DNA from: Symsagittifera roscoffensis
Taxonomy: Eukaryota; Xenacoelomorpha; Acoela; Convolutidae
Length of the DNA stretch: 58,567 nucleotides
NCBI RefSeq assembly: GCF_963678635.1
Contig: NW_026971589.1
Span: 1 to 58,567, forward strand
Direction: 5' to 3'
The notes under the pieces are model-generated. The model made no database searches. It was not told where the DNA came from and was given only the letters and a program-made list of their open reading frames with translations. Shown here in pieces: positions 1 to 13,794 of this stretch. How positions within the stretch are numbered: the stretch's first letter is position 1; the number at the start of each line of letters is the position of its first letter. Both the position numbers and the translations under genes were made by a program.

Positions 1-638
1 GTTTTTTTTTGTGGTCGTGCTTTTTTAAAACAGATTGTCTTTGATTAGCTCTGTCCTCAAAATTTTTAAAACTCAGAATTAGAATATTATTCTTAAAATT
101 AGAATATTTTTCATGTGGTGTTTCAAAAGAATGTTTTATCCAGTTTGATCTCGTTTAAGTTTTTTCGAACATTCCTGTACATGTTGTTAGTGCACTGGTG
201 TTCATAAGCTGCGATGATTATTCAAATTGAACTCCGTCTTCCAACCATGCCAAAGGAAAGTTTGAAACGTGTAAAGCTGTTATCAGATGTTAACAGTTAG
301 TTTGTGAAAATTGAAATTCAATTATTCACTACAATTTTCAAGCGAAGTCATCAAAAACTATAAGCAGTCTACATAAAAACGGGCAATTTCATGGTGCGGG
401 ATGGAGAAATTCATAAAAATTGCGCAGATGAAAAGTTTAGATTTGTCTTCAATTTATTACTCATTTATTAATTTCTTGCTTTGTATGACAACTTTACAAC
501 ATTTCAGTTACTAAATTATTGTTTGATTATAAATTTTAATAAAGATATTTGAGTTTAGTGCTATCGGTTAGCCTTCATTGACATAATTTTTTTAATATAA
601 TTTAACTATATGATTTTTTTTCAGTTTTTAATTTTCAG
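1..638. other. AT-rich flank without recognised gene
   Basis: No open frame of useful length and no recognisable motif on either strand. The stretch ends in a pyrimidine-rich run followed by TTTTCAG (633-638), which looks like a splice acceptor for the short candidate exon that follows. Confidence 0.4.
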
Positions 639-690
639 AAGCTACTGAGGACATTCAAAGAAAATGGGTGATCTACATCATTATCAAGAG
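639..690 (+). other. Candidate short first coding exon
   Basis: A 52-base segment sits between a good acceptor (poly-T then TTTTCAG) and a perfect donor (GAG followed by GTAAGT at 691). It contains ATG at 664 in a fair context and nine codons (MGDLHHYQE) before the donor. If real, it is the 5' end of a plus-strand gene whose next exon is not recognisable in this window, so the array downstream would lie in a very large intron. This rests on splice-signal quality only. A chance match in AT-rich DNA is the main alternative. Confidence 0.25.
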
Positions 691-1501
691 GTAAGTAAAA
701 TTTTTTTCTAGTTAGTTTAAAGTAATAAAACTATATTAACGAGTCGGAAGTCGGAGTCGGGGAAAAATCCATTTAAAAAACATCATCGACGATGAGTAAT
801 TGCAAAAAAATTTTTTGCTAACATGGGTAATACACTGCTTGTGCGTAGTAGTTGATAAAGAAGATCAAGTGGCTTGATGATCATGAGTTCATCTTGGAGG
901 AAATTGAAAGCGTGATTACTTGAGTTTCTTATCAGATTATAAAGTGTTTGATTAAATTTTGTGACATGAATGTATTCTAAGAGCGAGGTTACCTTAGGTT
1001 GAAAATATTTGTGCGGGAAGGTTATGAAGCGGGTTTCTCTTGTGGACAAAGTATTGATGTGAGGGTAAAATATAAACATTTTACGATCGCGATCGGTCGG
1101 GATTGTAATTTCACAGAGTAGCGTGCAGGTAACTGCCCTTGATGCAATTAGTGAAACTCAAAAAAGGTGACGTGTACTTCGGGTTTGTAAGCATATAGCG
1201 ATGATGTGGGTTACGTGAAAGTAAACTTTGTTTAATGAGTGGTTAGTTTTGTCTTTAACACCAATTCATGTGAACAATTAATATCTCTTTCTATGGAAGC
1301 GAGGAAATTAAACCTTATTTCAAAACGATCGAAGTGGCTGAATTTTCGTTCGCAGGCTTTGGTGTTTGTAAATGCATGGTCCATGACATGATTTTTTCAG
1401 TTCAATGTAAATCGATAACATTATCAGTTTTAATTAAGAATTGTTTTGCTAGTTGTGAAATTACTGCAGGGTCGGTGTTGTATGATGAAACTTCCATTTT
1501 C
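691..1501. other. Strand-skewed unique DNA left of the array
   Basis: Top strand already T/G-rich and C-poor, like the array that follows. A 98-codon open frame lies on the minus strand (783-1079) but matches nothing I recognise; it is rich in F, L and N and may be retroelement debris. A small palindrome (GATCGCGATC) lies at about 1085. The stretch ends in CATTTTC, the microhomology used at the array junctions. Confidence 0.3.
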
Positions 1502-4500
1502 CTCTGGACCTTGTGGTCTTACCAAGCTATGCAAAGCTGATTGGAATTGTGTGCAGTGCAGCGGCTGAGTATCAATAATAGGCCAATATTATTGTAATCT
1601 CAAAATTGGATTGCATTAAATGGCTGGTGAATAGCTGTAGTATAAAGATCGTCGTTTGTAAATGGTATGTTGAGGGGGTCACGGAAATTCTATATGCAAA
1701 GCCAAGATTGTGTTTTAATCAACATAAAGATCTCGTTGCCTTTGGGGTTCTTTGACACCAAAATGGTTTTGTGGAAAACATGGGATGGTTGCAAGAAGAT
1801 CATTATGATTTTAAGTGTGACTGGGATGGTGACTGCGCTGGAGTTGTATATGAGCGCCGGATGTAGATGGAAGGATAACAACGAGAACTTAGGGAGTAAT
1901 AGAGATAAAAGGATTCTGAAAATTTGTCAGGAGTGTCTACCCCGGGGTATTCTAAAAAACACGGGTTTTGAAGCGGTTTGTGCTGATTCAAAGTAGTGCA
2001 TGTGGGATGAGTCTGATGATAAATTGAATAATTTGCAGCTCATTGTGGACTAAAACATTTTTGTCATGGGAGCAAAAATTAATTGAGTGAGGCTGTTCAA
2101 TTATTTGTTCCTATGTGTCATTTTGATTTTGTTGTAGATAAACTATTTGAAAAATGGGATTTATTTCATTTGTTTTGTTTGAAGTTCAACCCTAGAGAAA
2201 AATTTGTACTGTAAGTTTTGTATAAAAAAATGTAATTGATGTTGATTTGGTAAACTGTGTGATTTGAAAGGAGCAGTGGGTATGTGTGTGTTGTTTTGGG
2301 ATTTGTCGTATAAATTTGATTTTCTTTTTTGAAATGTTTATAAGGTTCGCTAATTTGTACGTCAACTAATTTTTCGTTTATTGAATATGAGAAAATTCCA
2401 AAGAAAACATTCGCACAATATTTAGGCTATGCTTACTTGCTTGTTGACTTGTGTATTGTGTGCAGGGGTGTCATAAGCTCCTTTAAGAATTGAGACTAAA
2501 AAAAATATGAAATCAAACATTGCATAAAAAATTTTTATTCCTTCTTGATTGTAATAGTGCATCCTAAAAGTTCTATTAGTTCATCTTTTATGAATAAGAA
2601 AACTAAAGACAAGCATTGGAAAGTTATCTTGAGGTCGGTGTTTTTCTCTGTTTAGCTACAAATAATAATTGTAGTCTTGTGCATAGATATATGAGAACCC
2701 TGCTGTTTTGGCTAGTTTCCTTAAGTTTTTATTTTTAGGTTGTCGTTTGATTGTATCCATTTAGTGAGAAAATTTTCAAATTGATGTGTTCTCATGTGAT
2801 TTTTCATATTGAATTTTGAGTATACCCAGTTGATAGTAAATCCATGTTTGGGTTTCTGGCTATTGTGCGAATGTTTTCTGGCGAAAAAATTGAAGTGGTT
2901 GCTTTAATTACGTGTATGGTGTGACGTGAGGAAAATTATCTTCCTCGGGGTTAAAATGTGCAATTTTGTTGCCATTTTCTGATCCTAATGGATTGCTCCA
3001 AAAAACCATTGATTTATTGATGATTTATTGATGAGAGTTGTGGTCTGTTACAGTTTTCTGGGAAGAGTTTACCTTTTGTTTGTCCGTTTTTTTTGTGTAG
3101 TTATTTTTGTGTAATGTCGAGTTGTTTGGTTGCAAAATCCTTGATTGTTGGCAAAAATTTCTCGATTTAATATTGTGTTGTTTTTCAAATTTCATTTGAG
3201 TTGAACTTTTTCAAGCTGTGTTTTCCCATAAAAAACATCAATAATTGATATCCTGTTTTTTGTTTGATGGCTTTGCATTTTGATAGTTTATTTATTTCAA
3301 TGGGAGGTATCCAGTTTCTATCCTGAAAGTCATAGACTAGTGGTCTATATACGCCATGGTAGGGATGTTTGTCCTCGAGTTGCATGTGACCTTAACTATG
3401 TATTAGTTGTAGTTGATGAATTGAGTCTGAAGTTTTATGAAAGCTTAGAACCTTCATCCTTATTCTTAGAACCTTTACCCAACGTTTAACTAAAATTAAA
3501 CGTTGTTTTTCTTGTTTGCAACCTTCAGGATTGATAAGTAGAAGTCGTTCAATATTGCTTTGATAGTGTGATTTCTGATCAAATCTATATTTAGTTCCGT
3601 TTGAAACGTGTGTACAGTGCATTTTCTTCTAGAAAAAAAACACCTTTAATTTTCTATTCTACATGTGATGTAGCGCGGGCTTTTGAATATAATGTTATGA
3701 TTGCAATTGTTGTTTCTTTTGCTTGTGGTTCTGATTCACAGTGAATATTTAGACTTATAGCGTATTTTTGTTAATTTTTTGGTATTTTCTTCACAGTCAT
3801 AGTGCGTTACTAAGAGATCTTGCAGTTTTCATCGTAGTGTTGTACTTTGGATTTTCATGAGCTCTTAGTTCTAAAATTTTTAAGAAATAAAGCTATATTT
3901 TTAATAAATTTAAAAAGATATATGTGTATAATAGTCCTGAAAAATGATTGTAAAAGGATGTATATCCAGTTGTTTTTTAGTGTAATTGACGTTTTGAAAT
4001 ATATATTAATTAGGTGCAAATAAATGGAGGGGTAAAGACTTCACTGTTAGATTCGGTGGCAACATTGCTAGTGGATGATGTGTAGGATTGGTTAATTTCA
4101 TTGTTATATTAAATTTTAATGTCAAGATTTGGTTTATTAACAGTTGTAATTCTCATTTGGTATATCTATGAAGCCGAGTGCTATCTGAATGTTGTCCGAG
4201 TAATGGAGGAGGTGATATAAAGATGTTGCAATCAAGTCTTAATGGCTGGTTCGTATTTTGCTTTTCTAGATTTTTTTGATTTGAAATTAATTGTAGTCCT
4301 GGTAGTAACGTAAAAAACTGTGCTATGTTTGAAATGGGAAGTTTAGAGGGTAGAGAAAGTATTGCTTGTAAGTATTGAAGAATTTGATGTTTTTTTTCCG
4401 TTTTAGATGAATTATTTGTCGATCGAGTGTTATCCTTTGTGATTTGCTTTGACTTTGATTTTTTAATTATCCTACGTTTTGTGAACTTGGGGGATAATTA

Positions 4501-4679
4501 TTAGATGTTGGTTGGTTTTGTGGTTTGCTTAATGGCGCGTTATGATTAGCTGAAGTCAATGGTTCTGATATCAGTGCTAATCGTTCATCAATATTGCAAT
4601 GATTTTCTACATGCAAAATTCGAGTAGATGTTTGAAGATGTAGTTCAAAGTGTTGTAGGAATTTGGTATAGAAATTGAG

Positions 4680-4945
4680 TTGGATTGGTGAGTGGGAGAT
4701 TTGGGTTGGATTTTTCATTCCTTTTTTGATTCCTTTTTTGAATATAAGAAACAAAATCTGCTTGGTAGTGGTCTTCATTTAAAACAAATAGTTTTCTTAT
4801 AACTAGTAGAATTACAATGGATTTTGAGTTGGATTGGTAAGAGGGGGAATTGGGTTGGGTTTTTCGTTCCTTTTTTGGTTCCTTTTTTGAATACAAAAAG
4901 CACAATCTGCTTGGTAGTATTCTTCAATAAAAACGAATTGTTTTC
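4680..4945 (-). repeat. Internal ~140-bp direct repeat in the 6.1 kb unit
   Basis: Two adjacent related segments (about 4680-4800 and 4820-4945) share TGGATTGGT..GGGTT, CCTTTTTTG and ATCTGCTTGGTAGT. A third diverged relative lies near 6800-6895. On the minus strand both read as similar K/N/Q/P-rich peptide (IQKRNQKRNEK recurs), like a repeated segment of a gag-type protein. It recurs at the same offset in the other copies (near 10825, 16970 and 40680). Confidence 0.55.
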
Positions 4946-5231
4946 TTATTACTACTAGGAAGACAATTACTGCTCGTTAAAGACATTCATAAAACTTTGA
5001 ATACTAATCTTAGCAAAGTAAGATAAGGATGATGTCTAGCTGCATGCAAAAGATGGGAGCTGCGCGATCAGTGGTTCAAAAGGAATGACCCGAATCGTGA
5101 ACAAGTTCAAAATGAGGTCCGAAACTGGCAAAGATGCTTCAGTTGGCTTTTAAAGTAAGAAAATTCGCTCGTAAAGCTTCCAAAATAAGCTCATTTGCTT
5201 CCTCGTGAAAAATAAAGCCAAAAACTTCCTT

Positions 5232-5249
5232 GGTTGAGCTTGCTCAACC
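5232..5249. other. Short hairpin in a non-skewed island of the unit
   Basis: GGTTGAG, CTTG loop, CTCAACC forms a perfect 7-bp stem. It lies within about 5000-5340, a segment whose base composition is balanced, unlike the C-poor DNA around it. It is kept in every copy of the unit (near 11378, 17522 and 41232). Function unknown. Confidence 0.4.
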
Positions 5250-7648
5250 CTAAGGTGAGCTGCACGAGCTTGTGAGCGACACTGAAGACCTTTATTTTGA
5301 GCTGAAAAAAGAAAGTTTCAGGAGCGTAGAAAGCATTTAAGGGCATGCAGACTTGTGTGCAATGTAGCGGGTTAGTATCTGTGACAGACAATTGCTAGTG
5401 AATTTTTTAAATTGAGTTGCATTAGTAGGCTGGTGAAAAAATGTTGTATAAAGTTCGTCGTCCTAGGATTTTCTAAGTAGTATGTTGAGGGGGTTAAGGA
5501 TATTTTAAAAGCAAAACCAAGAATGTAGATGTTAAGGTGCATTAATCAACATAAAGATCTCGTCGGCTTTGGGGTTTTTTGACGCCAAAAACAAATTTTG
5601 TGGAAAAAAATGGGATGGTTGTAAGAAGATACTCATCCTTTTAAGTGTGTCTGGGATGATGACTGTGCTGGAGCTGGATATGGAAGGGCGTTTTACTAGG
5701 CATCTGGGAGGGTTATTTGGGTATTTTTGTTTAATTAGTTTTCTTTTTCTCGGGTTCGAGTGTTACGAATGGATAATGCTTCTGAAGATGAGTAGGAGTG
5801 GTTTATTTTTGTATAGTGAGTTGTGCATTGGTGTGTGTATTAGCTGTTGATGCTGTGAAAGCTTATCTAAACCCCGTTCAAACTTGTCGATTTTTGGCTG
5901 GCTAGGTGTGTCGTCAATAGCGCTTGAAAATTTTGAAATTAGGAGGAAGCGTCTGTGTAGGTTGAAAGAAGTTTAGATGATTACGGGAACTTGGGAGTAA
6001 TAGAGGTAAAAAGAATCTTCGTTCGAATTCTAAACATTTGATGCAATTGTCTACATTGGGGTTTTTCAAAAAAAAATACGGGCGTTAAAAGCAGTTTGAG
6101 CGGTGTCGCCCTAGTGCATGTGGGATGAGTCTATTGGTAAATTGGAAAGTTTTGCGGCTCATTGTGGGCTAAAATGTTTATCATTATGGGGGCAAAAATA
6201 AATTGTGTCAGGTTGTTTCTATGAATTGTTCCTATGAGCCAATTTAAGTTTGTTGTTGATAGGTTATATGAGAAATTGAATTTGGTTGTTTTTTTTTTCT
6301 TATTGACGTGTTACTCTAGAGGAAAGTTTGTTCTCTGATTTTTGTGTAAAAGGTTGTAAATGATCTTGATTTGGTAAACTGTGGGATTGTAAAGGGCAGT
6401 AGGTATGTGTTGGTTGTTTTGTGTTTCGTAGTAAAAATTTGGTTTCAATTTTGATTATTATGTTCGCTACTTTGTGCGTCACTTAATATTCCATTTAATA
6501 AAATTGAAAAAAATCCAAAAAGATCTTACGCTTACTTGTTTGTTGACCTCTGTATGTTTTGCAGAGGTGTCATAAACTCCTTTAAGAATTGAAAATAAAA
6601 GGCTTATGAAATTAAACATTGCATTTGAAAATCTTAATTCTTCTTGAAGGTAAAAGGGCATCCTAGGAATCCATGGTTCTGATATTTTAACTTGTCGTTC
6701 ATCAAGATTGCCAGAAGTTTTTACGTACAAAATTCGAGTAGATGTTTGAAGCTGTAGTGCAATTTTCTGTGGGAATTTAAGGTAGGTCTCTGAGTTGAGT
6801 TAGTAGGCTTGGGATTTGGGTTGGGATTTTGTTTCTTTTTTGAATCTTTTCTTGAATTTAAGAAGCACAATGTTCTTGATTGTATTCTTCAATAAAAATG
6901 ATGTTCTGTGATTAAAATATTGACTTTGTCCTTTACAAATTTTTTTTGATAATTGTCTTGATAGGAGAATGTTTTGCTTTATTGATTTCTGTAACTGTCC
7001 TTACACAATAATTCAATTCAATACAATGCATTTTGAAAGTAATTTTTTTTAGTTAATTGTTTTCTGGTAATAAATTTTTTTTCTGAACCAATGTGTCCTT
7101 TTGTATTTGAAAAATTATATTATGAAAAGCAATTTACCAAAATATTTTTGATGGTAAACAGGATACTTGATTATCACTATGGATTCTACCACTATTCTAA
7201 AATATCTGTGTTGTCAATCATAGATGTGTCTTCGTTTTTCAAATATGTCGGAGTACAGTTCTGTTTTCTAATATAGTGATTGTTCTATGTCGCTTGTTGT
7301 GATTTTTTATTGTACCTAGTGGTCCTGCAAGGTTTATTGCGTCAGTTAAATCTTGTTTATTTATTAATGGATATGTTTTGTTTTTGTGTGAAAGGCGAAG
7401 ACGTAAACTTCTTCGTGATTTTACATTTTAGTGTTATACTTTTGGGAATATGGGATGGGTTGAGATGTGTTGTTACCTGTTAGGCTTTTTCTGAACGATT
7501 TATTTGACATTCTAAGAAAAAACAGAAAATGTTCTATACTTTTAACTTTTTAAATATTTTTAACACTTTTTATTGCATATTTACATTCTATTCGTGGCGA
7601 TCTTTCATCTTTTGCAAAAAGAAAATTTTTTTTTTTTTTGTAGATTTT

Positions 7649-10600
7649 CTCTGGACCTTGTGGTCTTACCAAGCTATGCAAAGCTGATTGGAATTGTGTG
7701 CAGTGCAGCGGCTGAGTATCAATAATAGGCCAATATTATTGTAATCTCAAAATTGGATTGCATTAAATGGCTGGTGAATAGCTGTAGTATAAAGATCGTC
7801 GTTTGTAAATGGTATGTTGAGGGGGTCACGGAAATTCTATATGCAAAGCCAAGATTGTGTTTTAATCAACATAAAGATCTCGTTGCCTTTGGGGTTCTTT
7901 GACACCAAAATGGTTTTGTGGAAAACATGGGATGGTTGCAAGAAGATCATTATGATTTTAAGTGTGACTGGGATGGTGACTGCGCTGGAGTTGTATATGA
8001 GCGCCGGATGTAGATGGAAGGATAACAACGAGAACTTAGGGAGTAATAGAGATAAAAGGATTCTGAAAATTTGTCAGGAGTGTCTACCCCGGGGTATTCT
8101 AAAAAACACGGGTTTTGAAGCGGTTTGTGCTGATTCAAAGTAGTGCATGTGGGATGAGTCTGATGATAAATTGAATAATTTGCAGCTCATTGTGGACTAA
8201 AACATTTTTGTCATGGGAGCAAAAATTAATTGAGTGAGGCTGTTCAATTATTTGTTCCTATGTGTCATTTTGATTTTGTTGTAGATAAACTATTTGAAAA
8301 ATGGGATTTATTTCATTTGTTTTGTTTGAAGTTCAACCCTAGAGAAAAATTTGTACTGTAAGTTTTGTATAAAAAAATGTAATTGATGTTGATTTGGTAA
8401 ACTGTGTGATTTGAAAGGAGCAGTGGGTATGTGTGTGTTGTTTTGGGATTTGTCGTATAAATTTGATTTTCTTTTTTGAAATGTTTATAAGGTTCGCTAA
8501 TTTGTACGTCAACTAATTTTTCGTTTATTGAATATGAGAAAATTCCAAAGAAAACATTCGCACAATATTTAGGCTATGCTTACTTGCTTGTTGACTTGTG
8601 TATTGTGTGCAGGGGTGTCATAAGCTCCTTTAAGAATTGAGACTAAAAAATATGAAATCAAACATTGCATAAAAAATTTTTATTCCTTCTTGATTGTAAT
8701 AGTGCATCCTAAAAATTCTATTAGTTCATCTTTTATGAATAAGAAAACTAAAGACAAGCATTGGAAAGTTATCTTGAGGTCGGTGTTTTTCTCTGTTTAG
8801 CTACAAATAATAATTGTAGTCTTGTGCATAGATATATGAGAACCCTGCTGTTTTGGCTAGTTTCCTTAAGTTTTTATTTTTAGGTTGTCGTTTGATTGTA
8901 TCCATTTAGTGAGAAAATTTTCAAATTGATGTGTTCTCATGTGATTTTTCATATTGAATTTTGAGTATACCCAGTTGATAGTAAATCCATGTTTGGGTTT
9001 CTGGCTATTGTGCGAATGTTTTCTGGCGAAAAAATTGAAGTGGTTGCTTTAATTACGTGTATGGTGTGACGTGAGGACAATTATCTTCCTCGGGGTTAAA
9101 ATGTGCAATTTTTTTGCCATTTTCTGATCCTAATGGATTGCTCCAAAAAACCATTGATTTATTGATGATTTATTGATGAGAGTTGTGGTCTGTTACAGTT
9201 TTCTGGGAAGAGTTTACCTTTTGTTTGTCCGTTTTTTTTGTGTAGTTATTTTTGTGTAATGTCGAGTTGTTTGGTTGCAAAATCCTTGATTGTTGGCAAA
9301 AATTTCTCGATTTAATATTGTGTTGTTTTTCAAATTTCATTTGAGTTGAACTTTTTCAAGCTGTGTTTTCCCATAAAAAACATCAATAATTGATATCCTG
9401 TTTTTTGTTTGATGGCTTTGCATTTTGATAGTTTATTTATTTCAATGGGAGGTATCCAGTTTCTATCCTGAAAGTCATAGACTAGTGGTCTATATACGCC
9501 ATGGTAGGGATGTTTGTCCTCGAGTTGCATGTGACCTTAACTATGTATTATTTGTAGTTGATGAATAGAGTCTGAAGTTTTATGAAAGCTTAGAACCTTC
9601 ATCCTTATTCTTAGAACCTTTACCCAACGTTTAACTAAAATTAAACGTTGTTTTTCTTGTTTGCAACCTTCAGGATTGATAAGTAGAAGTCGTTCAATAT
9701 TGCTTTGATAGTGTGATTTCTGATCAAATCTATATTTAGTTCCGTTTGAAACGTGTGTACAGTGCATTTTCTTCTAGAAAAAAAACACCTTTAATTTTCT
9801 ATTCTACATGTGATGTAGCGCGGGCTTTTGAATATAATGTTATGATTGCAATTGTTGTTTCTTTTGCTTGTGGTTCTGATTCACAGTGAGTATTTAGACT
9901 TATAGCGTATTTTTGTTAATTTTTTGGTATTTTCTTCACAGTCATAGTGCGTTACTAAGAGATCTTGCAGTTTTCATCGTAGTGTTGTACTTTGGATTTT
10001 CATGAGCTCTTAGTTCTAAAATTTTTAAGAAATAAAGCTATATTTTTAATAAATTTAAAAAGATATATGTGTATAATAGTCCTGAAAAATGATTGTAAAA
10101 GGATGTATATCCAGTTGTTTTTTAGTGTAATTGACGTTTTGAAATATATATTAATTAGGTGCAAATAAATGGAGGGGTAAAGACTTCACTGTTAGATTCG
10201 GTGGCAACATTGCTAGTGGATGATGTGTAGGATTGGTTAATTTCATTGTTATATTAAATTTTAATGTCAAGATTTGGTTTATTAACAGTTGTAATTCTCA
10301 TTTGGTATATCTATGAAGCCGAGTGCTATCTGAATGTTGTCCGAGTAATGGAGGAGGTGATATAAAGATGTTGCAATCAAGTCTTAATGGCTGGTTCGTA
10401 TTTTGCTTTTCTAGATTTTTTTGATTTGAAATTAATTGTAGTCCTGGTAGTAACGTAAAAAACTGTGCTATGTTTGAAATGGGAAGTTTAGAGGGTAGAG
10501 AAAGTATTGCTTGTAAGTATTGAAGAAGTTGATGTTTTTTTTCCGTTTTAGATGAATTATTTGTCGATCGAGTGTTATCCTTTGTGATTTGCTTTGACTT

Positions 10601-13600
10601 TGATTTTTTAATTATCCTACGTTTTGTGAACTTGGGGGATAATTATTAGATGTTGGTTGGTTTTGTGGTTTGCTTAATGGCGCGTTATGATTAGCTGAAG
10701 TCAATGGTTCTGATATCAGTGCTAATCGTTCATCAATATTGCAATGATTTTCTACATGCAAAATTCGAGTAGATGTTTGAAGATGTAGTTCAAAGTGTTG
10801 TAGGAATTTGGTATAGAAATTGAGTTGGATTGGTGAGTGGGAGATTTGGGTTGGGTTTTTCATTCCTTTTTTGATTCCTTTTTTGAATATAAGAAACAAA
10901 ATCTGCTTGGTAGTGGTCTTCATTTAAAACAAATAGTTTTCTTATAACTAGTAGAATTACAATGGATTTTGAGTTGGATTGGTAAGAGGGGGAATTGGGT
11001 TGGGTTTTTCGTTCCTTTTTTGGTTCCTTTTTTGAATACAAAAAGCACAATCTGCTTGGTAGTATTCTTCAATAAAAACGAATTGTTTTCTTATTACTAC
11101 TAGGAAGACAATTACTGCTCGTTAAAGACATTCATAAAACTTTGAATACTAATCTTAGCAAAGTAAGATAAGGATGATGTCTAGCTGCATGCAAAAGATG
11201 GGAGCTGCGCGATCAGTGGTTCAAAAGGAATGACCCGAATCGTGAACAAGTTCAAAATGAGGTCCGAAACTGGCAAAGATGCTTCAGTTGGCTTTTAAAG
11301 TAAGAAAATTCGCTCGTAAAGCTTCCAAAATAAGCTCATTTGCTTCCTCGTGAAAAATAAAGCCAAAAACTTCCTTGGTTGAGCTTGCTCAACCCTAAGG
11401 TGAGCTGCACGAGCTTGTGAGCGACACTGAAGACCTTTATTTTGAGCTGAAAAAAGAAAGTTTCAGGAGCGTAGAAAGCATTTACGGGCATGCAGACTTG
11501 TGTGCAATGTAGCGGCTTAGTATCTGTGACAGACAATTGCTAGTGAATTTTTTAAATTGAGTTGCATTAGTAGGCTGGTGAAAAAATGTTGTATAAAGTT
11601 CGTCGTCCTAGGATTTTCTAAGTAGTATGTTGAGGGGGTTAAGGATATTTTAAAAGCAAAACCAAGAATGTAGATGTTAAGGTGCATTAATCAACATAAA
11701 GATCTCGTCGGCTTTGGGGTTTTTTGACGCCAAAAACAAATTTTGTGGAAAAAAATGGGATGGTTGTAAGAAGATACTCATCCTTTTAAGTGTGTCTGGG
11801 ATGATGACTGTGCTGGAGCTGGATATGGAAGGGCGTTTTACTAGGCATCTGGGAGGGTTATTTGGGTATTTTTGTTTAATTAGTTTTCTTTTTCTCGGGT
11901 TCGAGTGTTACGAATGGATAATGCTTCTGAAGATGAGTAGGAGTGGTTTATTTTTGTATAGTGAGTTGTGCATTGGTGTGTGTATTAGCTGTTGATGCTG
12001 TGAAAGCTTATCTAAACCCCGTTCAAACTTGTCGATTTTTGGCTGGCTAGGTGTGTCGTCAATAGCGCTTGAAAATTGTGAAATTAGGAGGAAGCGTCTG
12101 TGTAGGTTGAAAGAAGTTTAGATGATTACGGGAACTTGGGAGTAATAGAGGTAAAAAGAATCTTCGTTCGAATTCTAAACATTTGATGCAATTGTCTACA
12201 TTGGGGTTTTTCAAAAAAAAAATACGGGCGTTAAAAGCAGTTTGAGCGGTGTCGCCCTAGTGCATGTGGGATGAGTCTATTGGTAAATTGGAAAGTTTTG
12301 CGGCTCATTGTGGGCTAAAATGTTTATCATTATGGGGGCAAAAATAAATTGTGTCAGGTTGTTTCTATGAATTGTTCCTATGAGCCAATTTAAGTTTGTT
12401 GTTGATAGGCTATATGAGAAATTGAATTTGGTTGTTTTTTTTTTCTTATTGACGTGTTACTCTAGAGGAAAGTTTGTTCTCTGATTTTTGTGTAAAAGGT
12501 TGTAAATGATCTTGATTTGGTAAACTGTGGGATTGTAAAGGGCAGTAGGTATGTGTTGGTTGTTTTGTGTTTCGTAGTAAAAATTTGGTTTCAATTTTGA
12601 TTATTATGTTCGCTACTTTGTGCGTCACTTAATATTCCATTTAATAAAATTGAAAAAAATCCAAAAAGATCTTACGCTTACTTGTTTGTTGACCTCTGTA
12701 TGTTTTGCAGAGGTGTCATAAACTCCTTTAAGAATTGAAAATAAAAGGCTTATGAAATTAAACATTGCATTTGAAAATCTTAATTCTTCTTGAAGGTAAA
12801 AGGGCATCCTAGGAATCCATGGTTCTGATATTTTAACTTGTCGTTCATCAAGATTGCCAGAAGTTTTTACGTACAAAATTCGAGTAGATGTTTGAAGCTG
12901 TAGTGCAATTTTTTGTGGGAATTTAAGGTAGGTCTCTGAGTTGAGTTAGTAGGCTTGGGATTTGGGTTGGGATTTTGTTTCTTTTTTGAATCTTTTCTTG
13001 AATTTAAGAAGCACAATGTTCTTGATTGCATTCTTCAATAAAAATGATGTTCTGTGATTAAAATATTGACTTTGTCCTTTACAAATTTTTTTTTGATAAT
13101 TGTCTTGATAGGAGAATGTTTTGCTTTATTGATTTCTGTAACTGTCCTTACACAATAATTCAATTCAATACAATGCATTTTGAAAGTAATTTTTTTTAGT
13201 TAATTGTTTTCTGGTAATAAATTTTTTTCTGAACCAATGTGTCCTTTTGTATTTGAAAAATTATATTATGAAAAGCAATTTACCAAAATATTTTTGATGG
13301 TAAACAGGATACTTGATTATCACTATGGATTCTACCACTATTCTAAAATATCTGTGTTGTCAATCATAGATGTGTCTTCGTTTTTCAAATATGTCGGAGT
13401 ACAGTTCTGTTTTCTAATATAGTGATTGTTCTATGTCGCTTGTTGTGATTTTTTATTGTACCTAGTGGTCCTGCAAGGTTTATTGCGTCAGTTAAATCTT
13501 GTTTATTTATTAATGGATATGTTTTGTTTTTGTGTGAAAGGCGAAGACGTAAACTTCTTCGTGATTTTACATTTTAGTGTTATACTTTTGGGAATATGGG

Positions 13601-13794
13601 ATGGGTTGAGATGTGTTGTTACCTGTTAGGCTTTTTCTGAACGATTTATTTGACATTCTAAGAAAAAACAGAAAATGTTCTATACTTTTAACTTTTTAAA
13701 TATTTTTAACACTTTTTATTGCATATTTACATTCTATTCGTGGCGATCTTTCATCTTTTGCAAAAAGAAAATTTTGTTTTTTTTTGTAGATTTT
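7649..13794. repeat. 6.15 kb tandem unit, copy 2
   Basis: Second copy (6146 bp), offset 6147 from copy 1. It starts at the hybrid junction ATTTTC/TCTGG, where the end of one unit meets the start of the next. All short frames of copy 1 recur at matching offsets (for example 7814-8143 for 1667-1996). Near identity of non-coding sequence implies recent amplification or ongoing homogenisation by unequal exchange. Confidence 0.88.

Larger units (their letters stand above)
1502..7648. repeat. 6.15 kb tandem unit, copy 1
   Basis: First of three head-to-tail copies (about 6147 bp), beginning CTCTGGACC. I find only occasional single-base and homopolymer differences between copies. The top strand is T/G-rich and nearly C-free. 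The longest frames are short: plus-strand 109 codons at 1667-1996; minus-strand frames rich in N, Q, P, T and K, such as 4467-4778 and 4645-4905. None is a recognisable host gene. The unit contains older internal duplications: 1700-1870 resembles 5530-5700, and about 4560-4770 resembles 6670-6890. Minus-strand orientation and composition match the adjoining Gypsy pol remnants, so I infer a retroelement origin. Confidence 0.85.

Noticed and set aside
1667-1996. 109-codon plus-strand frame conserved in all three unit copies
   Set aside because: Conservation equals that of the surrounding non-coding DNA, and the related frame at the other sub-repeat differs. No codon-level constraint visible, and it is antisense to the retroelement strand.
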